A stretch of 64,000 bases of DNA from Streptomyces griseoruber (lineage in GTDB: Bacteria; Actinomycetota; Actinomycetes; Streptomycetales; Streptomycetaceae). Of the stretch, positions 55,400 through 63,858 are shown piece by piece. Location of the stretch: the NCBI RefSeq assembly GCF_001514205.1, contig NZ_KQ948764.1, forward strand, positions 691,882 to 755,881, given 5' to 3'. Position 1 is the first letter of the stretch. Each line of letters begins with the position of its first letter. The translations under genes were made by a program, and so were the position numbers. The notes beneath the pieces are model-generated. The model had not been told where the DNA came from, did no database searches, and saw only the letters and a list, made by a program, of their open reading frames with translations.

Positions 55400-56032
55400 A
55401 TGCAAACACTGCGCGAACGCAAGAAGCGGCGCACCCGGGACGCGCTGCTGCGGGCCGCGGTGGAGCTGTTCACCAGCCGGGGGTACGAGGCGACCACCGT
55501 CGACGCGATCGCCGAGGCCGTCGACGTCTCGCAGCGCACCTTCTTCCGCTACTTCGCCGGCAAGGAGGAGGCCGCGCTCGGTCTGGTGGAGCTGACCGTG
55601 GAGCGGTTCGTGCAGGCGGTGCGGGAGCGTCCGGCGCACGAGCCGCCGCTGGAGGCGCTGCGCCAGGCCGTGCTGGACGGCTGGTCCTCGATCAACGAGG
55701 TGGTGGAGAGCGTCGTACCCGTGGAGCTGTATCTGCGGATGTACCGGGTGATCGAGTCGACGCCGGTGCTGCTCGCCGCGTATCTTCGGCGGTCGACCGA
55801 GGTCGAGGAGACCCTCGCGGCGGTGATCGCCGAGCGGGAGGGTCTGGACGTGGACGCCGATCCGCGGCCGCGGCTCGCGGTGGCCGTGTTCAGCGGAGTG
55901 ATGCGGGTGACGGAGCGGCAGTGGGTGGCGCAGGAGGAGGGGGAGTTCAGCCTGGCCGGCATCCGCGCGCTGACGTCCCGCTACCTCGACCAGGTCGGGC
56001 CGGCCCTGCTGGGGGACTGGCGCGAGGCCTGA
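55400..56032 (+). CDS. TetR-family repressor of the divergent efflux pump
   Basis: A 210-residue regulator. The DNA-binding domain lies at residues 1-55: RRTRDALLRAAVELFTSRGY, then ATTVDAIAEAVDVSQRTFFRYFAGKEE, the AcrR-type helix-turn-helix. The C-terminal domain (about 70-205) is a helical ligand pocket of unknown specificity. ATG 55400 has almost no leader after the predicted -10, so the transcript may be near-leaderless. Its location opposite the MFS gene supports control of that gene. Confidence 0.9.
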   Translation: MQTLRERKKRRTRDALLRAAVELFTSRGYEATTVDAIAEAVDVSQRTFFRYFAGKEEAALGLVELTVERFVQAVRERPAHEPPLEALRQAVLDGWSSINEVVESVVPVELYLRMYRVIESTPVLLAAYLRRSTEVEETLAAVIAEREGLDVDADPRPRLAVAVFSGVMRVTERQWVAQEEGEFSLAGIRALTSRYLDQVGPALLGDWREA

Positions 56033-56124
56033 AAGGTTCCCTGACCATCGACACGCCGGTCGAAACGTGATCCCCGCCACTTTATTAACCTGAGACCCTG
56101 CCGTTCTCCTAGTGTGTCCTCCCA

Positions 56125-57342
56125 GTGACTTCCTTCGACACCTCCCCGCAACTGAGCCTCTGGCGCGCGCTCCCCGCCCTGGCGGTGGTGTTCGTGATGC
56201 TGGCGACCACCGGCTGGACCGCCGTACGCCATCACCAGGGGACCACCGCGCTGAAGGCCTCGCGCTCGGCCTGGGAGCACGGCCGGATCGACGGCCGCGC
56301 ACTGCCGGACCCGGACGAGGCGCCGGGCCGGATCGCCCGCTTCTTCGCCTCGCTGACCGCCGCCCAGCGCACCGGGCTCGCCCAGGACTACGCGCTCGCC
56401 GTGGGCAACATGAACGGCGCCCCGGTCGAGCTGCGCTACCGCGCCAACCGGATCGCGCTGCACCAGCAGACCCGCGTCGAGCGCAAGCGGATGCACGACA
56501 GCCGGCTCACGCCCGCCGGACAGCAGGAGGCCGGGCGGCGCATGCACCGCTACGAGGCGATGAGCGACACCGGCCGGCACATCCTCGCCTTCGACCCGGA
56601 GGGCTCGGGCCGGGCCGCCGAGGTCTTCGGCGACCTGGACACCGCCGAGCGGATCTCCGTCGTCGTGCCCGGCGTCGACACCGATCTGCTCACCTTCCAG
56701 CGCACCAACCGCAGGTACTCGGCGCCCGTCGGCATGGCCGAGGCGCTGTACGCGGCCGAGCGCGAGGCGCGCCCCGCGACCCGGACCGCCGTGATCGCCT
56801 GGGCCGACTACACCTCCCCCGACGGCCTCGGCATCGACTCGGCGACCGCGATGCGCGCCGAGAACGGCGCCGTACGGCTGAACGCGCTGCTGCGCGCCCT
56901 GCCCGGCACCTCGCCCGTCTCGCTGTTCTGCCACAGCTACGGCTCGGTGCTGTGCGGGGTGGCCGCGCACACCGTGCCGGGCCGGGTGAGCGACATAGCG
57001 GTGGCCGGCAGTCCCGGCATGCGGGTGGAGAAGGCGGCCGAGCTGGGCACCGACGCCCGGGTGTGGGCGATGCGGGACGCCGACGACTGGGTGGGGGACG
57101 TACCGCATCTGGAGGTCGGCGGGCTCGGGCACGGCGAGGATCCGATGGCCCGGGCGTTCGGGGCGCGGGTGCTGTCCTCCGAGGACGCGGAGGGCCACGG
57201 CGGCTACTTCGTACCGGGCACCGACAGCCTGCGCAACCTCGCCGACATCGGCACCGGCGCGTACCGTTCGGTCGAGTGCGCCGACGACTCCGGCGCCTGC
57301 CGGGAGGATTTGTCCGACACGACGACGGCTGGACGCGCGTAG
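56125..57342 (+). CDS. DUF1023 alpha/beta hydrolase, membrane-anchored
   Basis: A 405-residue protein with an N-terminal hydrophobic helix (ALPALAVVFVMLATTGWTAV) and an extracellular alpha/beta-hydrolase domain. The nucleophile elbow is SLFCHSYGSVLCG (Ser about 275). Family-specific segments include DYALAVGNMNGAPVELRYRAN and ERISVVVPGVDTDLLTFQ. The acid lies in ADDW and the His probably in GHGEDP or GHGGYF. DUF1023 enzymes are exported actinobacterial hydrolases of unknown substrate. GTG 56125 is preceded by TCCTCCC rather than a clear ribosome site. A leader of low structure separates it from tetR. Confidence 0.85.
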   Translation: MTSFDTSPQLSLWRALPALAVVFVMLATTGWTAVRHHQGTTALKASRSAWEHGRIDGRALPDPDEAPGRIARFFASLTAAQRTGLAQDYALAVGNMNGAPVELRYRANRIALHQQTRVERKRMHDSRLTPAGQQEAGRRMHRYEAMSDTGRHILAFDPEGSGRAAEVFGDLDTAERISVVVPGVDTDLLTFQRTNRRYSAPVGMAEALYAAEREARPATRTAVIAWADYTSPDGLGIDSATAMRAENGAVRLNALLRALPGTSPVSLFCHSYGSVLCGVAAHTVPGRVSDIAVAGSPGMRVEKAAELGTDARVWAMRDADDWVGDVPHLEVGGLGHGEDPMARAFGARVLSSEDAEGHGGYFVPGTDSLRNLADIGTGAYRSVECADDSGACREDLSDTTTAGRA

Positions 57343-57408
57343 AGACGCAGGAATTGCGGCGCGCGTGGGGAGGGGACGAAGATGCGTGTCCCGCATACGA
57401 TGAGCCGC

Positions 57409-58245
57409 ATGGGTGACGTACTGGCCGGATTTCATGCCGCCTGGGAGTTCGAGTCCGACTCCGTCCTCATCCGCTACGAACGGGGGATGCGCACCCCCAG
57501 GCTGCTGTCGGCGCTGGGTGAACGGAGAATTCCGCTCACCGCCCTGTCCGGGGTGACGCTCACCCCGGGCCGGCGCGGGACCGTCGTGCTGCGCGCGGAG
57601 CCGCGGGCGGGGGCCGATCCGCTGATCGAGGCGGCGGCGGGCCAGCTCAAGGACGGCTCCGACCCCTACCGGCTGGTGCTGCCCGCCGAGCGGGAGGTGC
57701 TCGCGGAGTACTACGCCGACGAACTGCGCTCCCGGCTGACGGAGTCCGGTCCGGCGGAACGGTTCCTCGTGCCCCCGCCGGAGGCGCCTCTGTCGTTCAA
57801 GGCGTACGACGGGAAGGCGTCCTTCGACGGCCGGACCGTGCGGTTCCGGTGGTTCTGGACGGGGGCGTCCTCGGCGAAGTGGAAGGCCGGCGACCAGAGC
57901 TTCGCCGTGTCCGAGCTGAGCGGGGTGGAGTGGCGGTCGCCGGAGGTGTTCGAGGGGCATCTGCGGCTGGTGCGCGGGCAGGGTTCCCCGGCACAGGCCG
58001 ACCAGGACCCGGGGACCGTGGTGTTCGGGCTGGGGTACGGGCCGGTGCACGAGTCGCTGCCGTTCGCCGCGGCGGTCCTGGCCGCCGTGCGGACACGGGG
58101 GCCCGTGGCCTCGGTCACGGGCCCCCGTCGCGATCCCTCGGACATCGCCGAACGGATCCGGCATCTGGGAGAGCTGCATCAGGCCGGGCTGGTGACCGAT
58201 GACGAGTTCTCCGCGAAGAAGGCGGAACTGCTGTCCGAGCTGTGA
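57409..58245 (+). CDS. DUF4429 protein with C-terminal SHOCT domain
   Basis: A 278-residue protein holding two DUF4429 (PH-like) units: residues 5-110 (GFHAAWEFESDSVLIRYERG, LSGVTLTPGRRGTVVLRA) and about 125-230 (FKAYDGKASFDGRTVRFRWF, ELSGVEWRSPEVFEGHLRL). The last 35 residues are a SHOCT helix hairpin (LGELHQAGLVTDDEFSAKKAELL). The family probably scaffolds or senses at the membrane surface; its role is unknown. Start choice is uncertain: ATG 57409 fits a leaderless message (TACGAT 7 nt before), but ATG 57382 has a perfect GGAGGGG site and would add nine residues. Confidence 0.8.
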   Translation: MGDVLAGFHAAWEFESDSVLIRYERGMRTPRLLSALGERRIPLTALSGVTLTPGRRGTVVLRAEPRAGADPLIEAAAGQLKDGSDPYRLVLPAEREVLAEYYADELRSRLTESGPAERFLVPPPEAPLSFKAYDGKASFDGRTVRFRWFWTGASSAKWKAGDQSFAVSELSGVEWRSPEVFEGHLRLVRGQGSPAQADQDPGTVVFGLGYGPVHESLPFAAAVLAAVRTRGPVASVTGPRRDPSDIAERIRHLGELHQAGLVTDDEFSAKKAELLSEL

Positions 58246-59262
58246 CTACTCGCGGCCGGCCGAGGCGAACCGCATGTCCGCGTAACGGTCGCCGGCCACC
58301 TTCGCCGCTATCGGGTCCAGGACGGCCAGTTCCTCCTCCGTCAGCCGGACGGTGGCCGCGGCCGTGTTCTCCTCCACCCGGCTCGGCTTGCGGGTGCCCG
58401 GGATCGGGACCACCGGGAGGTCGTACGCCTCGGACCGCTGGTGGACCCAGGCCAGGGCGGTCTGGCCGAGGGTGGCGTCGTGGGCCCGGGCGACGGCGCG
58501 GATCGGCTCCAGGAGGGCCGTGTTCGTGGCCGCGTTCTCGCCGGTGAAGCGCGGCTGGGTACGTCGGAAGTCGTCGGCGCCGAGGTCCTGGGCGGCGTCG
58601 GTGAAGGAACCGGTGAGGAAGCCGCGGCCGAGCGGGGAGTACGGGACGAGGGTCACGCCGAGTTCGCTCGCCGCCGGGACGACCTGGGCCTCGATGTCAC
58701 GGCTGAACAGGGACCACTCCGACTGCTCGGCGGCGATGGGGTGCACGGCGTGCGCCGCGCGCAGCTCGGCGGCCGTCACCTCGCTCAGGCCCAGCTGCTT
58801 GACCTTGCCCTCGCGGACCAGCTCCGCCATCACGCCGACGGTGTCCTCGATCGGCACGTCCACATCGCGCCGGTGCATGTAGTAGAGGTCGATGACGTCG
58901 ACGTCCAGCCGCTTCAGGCTCGCCTCGACGGCCTGCCGGATGTACGGCGCGTCGTTGCGGATGATCCGCCGGGACGGGTCCTCGGGCGGGATCCACAGCG
59001 CGAACTTGGTCGCGATGACGACCTCGTCGCGGTGCGCCTTGAAGAAGGGGGAGAGGAAGCGTTCGTTGTCCCCCGCGCCGTACGCGTCCGCCGTGTCGTA
59101 CAGGGTGACGCCGAGCTCCAGGGCGCGTTCCAGGGTGGCCCTGGACTCCTTCGCGTCCGGGGGGCCGTACGCGAAGCTCATGCCCATGCAGCCGAGGCCC
59201 TGGACACCGACCTCGGGGCCGTTCTCGCCGAGTCGCGCGGTCGGGATCCTGCTGTCGGTCAT
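58246..59262 (-). CDS. Aldo/keto reductase
   Basis: A 338-residue NADPH-dependent reductase. The AKR signatures are GCMGMSFAYGPPDAKESRAT, TLYDTADAYGAGDNE (catalytic Asp and Tyr), VVIATKFALW (Lys) and DLYYMHRRD (His), followed by IPGTRKPSRVEEN, which binds the 2'-phosphate of NADPH. The substrate is probably an aldehyde or ketone stress metabolite. Its ATG overlaps the merR stop (ATGA), so it is the second gene of a merR-AKR operon and is probably induced through the MerR-type operator upstream. Confidence 0.92.
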   Translation of the reverse strand: MTDSRIPTARLGENGPEVGVQGLGCMGMSFAYGPPDAKESRATLERALELGVTLYDTADAYGAGDNERFLSPFFKAHRDEVVIATKFALWIPPEDPSRRIIRNDAPYIRQAVEASLKRLDVDVIDLYYMHRRDVDVPIEDTVGVMAELVREGKVKQLGLSEVTAAELRAAHAVHPIAAEQSEWSLFSRDIEAQVVPAASELGVTLVPYSPLGRGFLTGSFTDAAQDLGADDFRRTQPRFTGENAATNTALLEPIRAVARAHDATLGQTALAWVHQRSEAYDLPVVPIPGTRKPSRVEENTAAATVRLTEEELAVLDPIAAKVAGDRYADMRFASAGRE

Positions 59263-59753
59263 CGGGTGGTCCTCTCCCCTTCGTACGCCTGGACGCGTGA
59301 GGCGTCCGCATAGAACATGATCTTTCGGTCGAGCACGGCGAGCGTGTCCTGGAGCTCGGCGATCCGGGCCGTGACGTCCCGCCGCGTCGCCTCCAGCAGC
59401 TCGTAGCGCTCCCCGTACGTGCTGTCGCCCTCGCGCACCAGCTCCGCGTACCGCACCATGTCGGCGACCGGCATACCGGTGAGCCGCAGCTTGCCGACGA
59501 GGTCGAGCCAGTCCAGGTCGCGGTTGCTGTAGCGGCGCTGGCCGGTGTGCGAGCGGTCGATGTGGGACATCAGCCCGATCCGCTCGTACCAGCGCAGGGT
59601 GTGGGCCGTCAGGCCGGTGAACGCGACGACCTCGCTGATCGTGTAGCTGTCCTGCCCGTCGGGGCGGGGATGCCGCGGTGGTGGCGCGGAGCAGACGTCT
59701 GCGGGGCTCGGGGCTCGCTCGGTGGTCACGGGCGTGGTCTGCAACACCGTCAT
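59259..59753 (-). CDS. MerR-family regulator of the aldo/keto reductase operon
   Basis: A 164-residue regulator. After a Pro-rich N-terminus of about 35 residues comes the MerR helix-turn-helix (YTISEVVAFTGLTAHTLRWYERIGL, seen in two parts, then GQRRYSNRDLDWLDLV). A coiled-coil dimer helix and a short C-terminus (ADASRVQAYEG) follow. There is no cysteine cluster, so it likely senses an organic or redox signal rather than a metal. ATG 59753 follows GGAGG closely. A perfect dyad in the promoter with 19-bp spacing marks its own binding site. Confidence 0.9.
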   Translation of the reverse strand: MTVLQTTPVTTERAPSPADVCSAPPPRHPRPDGQDSYTISEVVAFTGLTAHTLRWYERIGLMSHIDRSHTGQRRYSNRDLDWLDLVGKLRLTGMPVADMVRYAELVREGDSTYGERYELLEATRRDVTARIAELQDTLAVLDRKIMFYADASRVQAYEGERTTR

Positions 59754-59757
59754 GGCC

Positions 59758-59794
59758 TCCACGCTATGACCTTGGAGTGTGCTCCAAGCAAGCG
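59758..59794 (-). promoter_or_regulatory. MerR-type promoter with 19-bp spacer and operator
   Basis: On the minus strand -35 TTGCTT and -10 TAGCGT are 19 bp apart, the long spacing typical of MerR-activated promoters. The perfect dyad CTTGGAG-N4-CTCCAAG (plus-strand 59771-59788) lies between them. It should bind the MerR product and drive merR and the reductase gene. Confidence 0.75.
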
Positions 59795-59850
59795 GAATCG
59801 GTAAGAATTCGGGGGACGCGGCCTGATCATGACGGTTAGCGTGCGGGGCC

Positions 59851-60324
59851 ATGACCGTTGTGCGCCGGGCGCTGCCCGAGGACGCCGCCGAGGTACTGCG
59901 GCTGCGTCAGGTGATGATCGACTCCCTGGCCGCCACCTCCGCCGGGCCGACCGGCTGGCAGAGGGAGTCCCTGCCCGGACTGCGGGCCCGGCTCGCCGAC
60001 CCCGACGGGGACTTCGGCGCGTTCGTCGTCGACCATCCCGAGCGGGCCGGGGCACTGGCCGCGCTGGTGGTGGGGACGGTGGAGTACCGGATCGGACGGG
60101 CCGGCAATCCCCTCGGCGCCCTCGGGTACGTCTTCAGCGTCGCGACCGACCCGGACGCCCGCCGCCGGGGGTACGCGCGGGCCGGCATGGACGCGCTGCT
60201 GGCGTGGTTCCGGGAGCGGGGTGTGCGCCAGGTGCACCTCACCGCGTCCGCCGAGGCCGAGCCGCTGTACGTGTCCCTGGGCTTCCGGCGCAAGCCGGAC
60301 CCCTTGCTGGAGCTGCTGCTGTGA
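59851..60324 (+). CDS. GNAT-family N-acetyltransferase
   Basis: A 157-residue acetyltransferase. The acetyl-CoA loop is SVATDPDARRRGYARAGMDALLAW (R-R-G-Y-A), about residues 91-115, and the family's last strand is LYVSLGFRRKPDP. The substrate is unknown. ATG 59851 is the first codon of the conserved N-terminus (TVVRRALPEDAAEVLRLR). A TTAGCGT -10-like sequence lies 11 nt upstream. It is followed by a serine-hydrolase gene 19 bp downstream. Confidence 0.87.
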   Translation: MTVVRRALPEDAAEVLRLRQVMIDSLAATSAGPTGWQRESLPGLRARLADPDGDFGAFVVDHPERAGALAALVVGTVEYRIGRAGNPLGALGYVFSVATDPDARRRGYARAGMDALLAWFRERGVRQVHLTASAEAEPLYVSLGFRRKPDPLLELLL

Positions 60325-60343
60325 GGGACATAGGCTCGTCGGC

Positions 60344-61174
60344 ATGTCGCTGAAGAGCCTCGCGCTGATCGAGAACTGGCCGGTTCCCTCCGCCGCCGCG
60401 GGTGTCGTACGGGCCGACGGCACGGTCCTGGGCACCCAGGGGCCCGTCGGGCGGCGCTTCCCGCTGGCCTCGGTCACCAAGCCGCTGGCCGCGTACGCCG
60501 CGCTCGTCGCGTACGAGGAGGGGGCGGTGGAGCTGGACGAGCCGGCCGGTCCGCCCGGGGCCACGGTCCGCCACCTCCTCGCGCACACCTCGGGGCTCGC
60601 CTTCGACGAGCACCGGGTGACGTCGGCGCCCGGGGAGCGGCGGCTGTACTCCAACGCGGGGTTCGAGCAGCTCGGCGACCACCTCGCGAAGGCCACGGAC
60701 ATCCCGTTCGCGGAGTATCTGCGGCAGGCGGTGCTGGAGCCGCTGGGCATGACGGCCACCGCCCTGGAGGGCTCCCCCGCCAAGGACGGCGTCTCGACGG
60801 TCGAGGACCTTCTCCGCTTCGCGGCCGAGGTGCAGGCGCCCCGGCTGCTGGACCCGCGCACGGTCGCGGAGGCGATGAGCGTCCAGTACCCGGGCACGAA
60901 GGGCGTGCTGCCGGGCTACGGCCACCAGAACCCCAACGACTGGGGCCTCGGGTTCGAGATCCGTGACGCCAAGTCCCCGCACTGGACGGGGAGTTCGTCC
61001 TCCCCGCGCACCTTCGGCCACTTCGGCCAGTCCGGTACGTTCCTGTGGATCGACCCGGCCGCGGGGCTGGCGGCCGTCGCGCTGACGGACCGCGCCTTCG
61101 GCCCCTGGGCGGTGGAGGCCTGGCCGGTGTTCACGGACGCGGTGCTCGCCGAGGCGGGGGCCGGCGGTCACTGA
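60344..61174 (+). CDS. Serine hydrolase, beta-lactamase/PBP4* family
   Basis: A 276-residue cytoplasmic-looking hydrolase of the class C beta-lactamase fold. The nucleophile motif is ASVTK (about 44), the second motif YSN (RLYSNAGFEQ, about 105) and the third HFGQSG (about 227). A TSG motif (AHTSGLAFDEH) is typical. It resembles esterase-like members and is paralogous to the gene at 29522. No signal peptide. ATG 60344 lies 7 nt after a TAGGCT -10-like hexamer, so it may be transcribed leaderless. Confidence 0.87.
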   Translation: MSLKSLALIENWPVPSAAAGVVRADGTVLGTQGPVGRRFPLASVTKPLAAYAALVAYEEGAVELDEPAGPPGATVRHLLAHTSGLAFDEHRVTSAPGERRLYSNAGFEQLGDHLAKATDIPFAEYLRQAVLEPLGMTATALEGSPAKDGVSTVEDLLRFAAEVQAPRLLDPRTVAEAMSVQYPGTKGVLPGYGHQNPNDWGLGFEIRDAKSPHWTGSSSSPRTFGHFGQSGTFLWIDPAAGLAAVALTDRAFGPWAVEAWPVFTDAVLAEAGAGGH

Positions 61175-61263
61175 TCAGCCGAGATGCGCCGCCCCTTCCT
61201 TGCCCACAGGATGGGAAGGGAATCGACTTCCCCGACAGCTTCCCCGGACAGCTGGAGAAGACG

Positions 61264-63039
61264 GTGAACGCTGAACAACTCCCGCCGTCGTGGCTCTTTC
61301 CCCCGGTCCGGCCCCAGGGGCCGCGCACGGCGGTCACCGACCGCGCACCGACACTCACGGCCGACGCCCCGCAGGAAGCCTGCGACTGCGGCTTCCTGCG
61401 CGGGATCATCGAGGGCACCTCCGCACCCGTGCTCATCCTCGACACCCATCTGCGCTATCTGTACGTCAATCCCGCCTGGTCCCAGGCCACCGGCCTGCCC
61501 GCCACCGCGTTCGTGGGCCGGAAGTTCGGCGAGACGCTGCCGGAGGTCCAGACACCCGACGACGTCCTGATCGAGGTGCTGGCGGACGGGCGGTCCCGGG
61601 AGGTGACGCTGACCACCGCCCTCACCCCCTCGCCGGGCGGACGCCGGCTGTGGCGGGCGGTGATCCACCGGCTGGAGTCGCAGGGACAGGTGGTCGGTGT
61701 CTGCGGCATCGGTGTGGAGGTCAGCAATCTGCGCCAGTACATGGACGACCTGGAGGAGGCCCACCAGCGGCTCGCCCTGCTGGACGCCGCGACCGTCCGG
61801 GTCGGCACCACCCTGGACATGGCCACCACCTGCGGCGAACTCGCCGACTTCCTCGCCCCGTCCCTGGCCGACGTGGCCGCCGTCGCCATCGTCGACGACG
61901 AGCCCCCGGACGGGCCTCCGCTGCGCCCCGGCGTACTGCGGCTGAGGAAGATGCAGTTGGCGGCGCCTCCGGAACTGAAGTGGCACCTGCGCGCGCTGTC
62001 CGGCCCCGGCCCCTACGTGGACGTCCCGCGCGGCTCCCTCGTCCGCCGCTGCATGGACAGCGGACGCCCGTGGCGCGGCAACCTGGCCTCCGACGAGCTG
62101 TTCCAGAAGCTCGTCGTGGAACCGGACCACGTCAAGGTCATCCGAGCCGCCGGCATCCACTCGATCCTCGTCGCCCCGCTGCGCACCACGGGCCGCTCCG
62201 TCGGGATCGTCATCCTGATGCGGGCCGGGGACTCCGCCCCCTTCACCGACGACGACCTGCTCACCGCCCAGGGAGTGGCCGGTCGTGCGGCCGTCTCCAT
62301 CGACAGCGCCCGCCGGTACACCCACGACCACACCATGACCCTGGAACTCCAGCGCGCGCTGCTCTCCGAGCCCGACAACGTCAGCTCCAGCGTGGAGGTG
62401 GCCACCCGGTATCTGCCCTCCGGCCGCAGCGCGCTGGTCGGCGGGGACTGGTACGACTCCATCGCCGCCCCGGGCGGCCGCACCCTGCTGGTCATGGGCG
62501 ATGTGATGGGGCACGGCTTCAAGGCCGCCGTCGCCATGAGCCAGTACCGCTCCGTCCTGCGCACCATCGGCACCTCCTGCCGCCCCGTCGACGCCATCCT
62601 CGCCGAGGCCGACCGGCGGGCCGCCCGCCTCGGCCTCGACCGGGTCGCCACCTGCCTCCTCGTCCTCGTGGACCCCGGGACCGACACCTGCACGGCGGCC
62701 ACGGCCGGCCATCTGCCGCCCGTCCTCGTCCGCCCGGACGGCGCGGCGAAGGTGCTGAGCCTGCCGGCCGGTCCCCCGATCGGTACGGAACTCGGCGACT
62801 ACGAGGTGACAACGTTCTCCTTCGAACCCGGCGACGTCCTGCTCCTCTACACCGACGGTCTCGTGGAACAGCGCGGGGTGGACATCGACGACGGCATGCG
62901 CGCCCTCACCGAGATGGGCCTGTCGGCCGACGGCCCGCTGGAGCATCTGCTCGACACCCTGCTCACCCGGCTGACCAGCGGCATGTTCGAGGACGACATC
63001 GCGCTGCTGGCCGCCCGCAGGAGAACACCGGCGACCTAG
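61264..63039 (+). CDS. PAS-GAF-PP2C (SpoIIE-type) phosphatase
   Basis: A 591-residue signalling protein. Residues about 45-150 form a PAS domain (VLILDTHLRYLYVNPAWSQ), about 165-330 a GAF domain (HSILVAPLRTTGRSVGIVIL) and about 360-588 a PP2C phosphatase with SALVGGDWYDSI, MGDVMGHGFKAAVAM, LLLYTDGLVEQRG and EDDIALLAAR, whose acidic residues bind two Mn2+/Mg2+. It probably dephosphorylates an anti-anti-sigma factor in a stress or development cascade. GTG 61264 follows GGAGAAG. Its TAG stop is part of the CTAG end of a palindromic element. Confidence 0.9.
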   Translation: MNAEQLPPSWLFPPVRPQGPRTAVTDRAPTLTADAPQEACDCGFLRGIIEGTSAPVLILDTHLRYLYVNPAWSQATGLPATAFVGRKFGETLPEVQTPDDVLIEVLADGRSREVTLTTALTPSPGGRRLWRAVIHRLESQGQVVGVCGIGVEVSNLRQYMDDLEEAHQRLALLDAATVRVGTTLDMATTCGELADFLAPSLADVAAVAIVDDEPPDGPPLRPGVLRLRKMQLAAPPELKWHLRALSGPGPYVDVPRGSLVRRCMDSGRPWRGNLASDELFQKLVVEPDHVKVIRAAGIHSILVAPLRTTGRSVGIVILMRAGDSAPFTDDDLLTAQGVAGRAAVSIDSARRYTHDHTMTLELQRALLSEPDNVSSSVEVATRYLPSGRSALVGGDWYDSIAAPGGRTLLVMGDVMGHGFKAAVAMSQYRSVLRTIGTSCRPVDAILAEADRRAARLGLDRVATCLLVLVDPGTDTCTAATAGHLPPVLVRPDGAAKVLSLPAGPPIGTELGDYEVTTFSFEPGDVLLLYTDGLVEQRGVDIDDGMRALTEMGLSADGPLEHLLDTLLTRLTSGMFEDDIALLAARRRTPAT

Positions 63040-63119
63040 GGTGTGTGTCGAAAGTCCCGTCCGGCCGTGACGGGCCCCGCCCTCCGGGCGGACGACGCCA
63101 CCTTCGACGCACGCCCTAG
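63036..63119. mobile_element. 80-bp palindromic element flanked by CTAG between convergent genes
   Basis: The ends CTAGGGTGTGTGTCGAAAGT (63036-63055) and its near-inverse at 63100-63119 pair at 17 of 20 positions, and the interior has GTCCGGCC/GGGCGGAC pairing. CTAG at 63036-63039 provides the TAG stop of the phosphatase gene. CTAG at 63116-63119 provides the TAG stop of the pirin gene on the other strand. Removing 80 bp would leave a single CTAG serving as both stops. It has no reading frame for a transposase and no sequence identity to the element at 372-540 apart from the CTAG boundary. Confidence 0.75.
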
Positions 63120-63772
63120 GCGGACAGCTCCCAGATCAGCACCTCGGCCGGGCCGGTCAGGGTGAGCAGTTCGAGGTCCTTCTCGTCCGCGGCGCGCACC
63201 GCGTCCCCGGGGCCCAGCTCGTGCGGGCCCATCCGGACGGTGCCGCGCACCACGTGGACGTACGCCCGTGGCGCGTCCGGCACCGCCGTCCGCTCCCCCG
63301 GCACCAGCCGTCGTACGTGGAGCATCGCCCCGGCGCCGGGGACGGCGTAGGGCGTGGAGTCCGCGATGCCGTGGACGATCTCGTACGACGGGTCGCCGCC
63401 GGGGTCCAGCGGGGCCAGCCACATCTGTACGAAGGTGAGGGGGGCCGTGCCGTCGTTGCGCTCGACGTGCCGGACGCCGCCCGCCGCGCTGAGGCGCTGC
63501 ACGTCCCCGGGCCGGACGGTCGTCTCGTGCCCCTGCGAGTCACGGTGGGTGAGCCGGCCCTCCACGACCCACGTCACGATCTCGGTGTGGCTGTGGGGGT
63601 GCTCGTCGAACCCGGCGCCGGGGGCGAGGCGCTCCTCGTTGCAGGCGATCAGCGCGCCGAAGCGGAGGTTGTCGGGGTCGTAGTGGGACCCGAAGGAGAA
63701 GGCGTGCCGTGTCTCGATGCCGGCCGCCGGGTCCCCTCCGGGATAGCGCTCGTCGGCGCGGCGTACGTCCAT
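63116..63772 (-). CDS. Pirin-family bicupin
   Basis: A 218-residue pirin-like protein (YhhW/YhaK type). The metal-binding cupin motif is FDEHPHSHTEIVTWVVEGRL (His-His-His-Glu), followed by the RPGDVQRLSAAGGVRHVERN region and a second, degenerate cupin near the C-terminus (VHVVRGTVRMGPHELGPGDAV). Bacterial pirins can act as quercetin dioxygenases or as redox-sensing regulators. ATG 63772 begins DVRRADERYPG, the family N-terminus. Convergent with the PP2C gene; its stop lies in the palindromic element. Confidence 0.88.
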   Translation of the reverse strand: MDVRRADERYPGGDPAAGIETRHAFSFGSHYDPDNLRFGALIACNEERLAPGAGFDEHPHSHTEIVTWVVEGRLTHRDSQGHETTVRPGDVQRLSAAGGVRHVERNDGTAPLTFVQMWLAPLDPGGDPSYEIVHGIADSTPYAVPGAGAMLHVRRLVPGERTAVPDAPRAYVHVVRGTVRMGPHELGPGDAVRAADEKDLELLTLTGPAEVLIWELSA

Positions 63773-63858
63773 CACGCCCCCACGGTAGCCCCAGGGCGCG
63801 TGAGTCGGCCCACGTGTGGCCCCACCGACGCACACCACCCTCCCGATAAGGCAACCTT

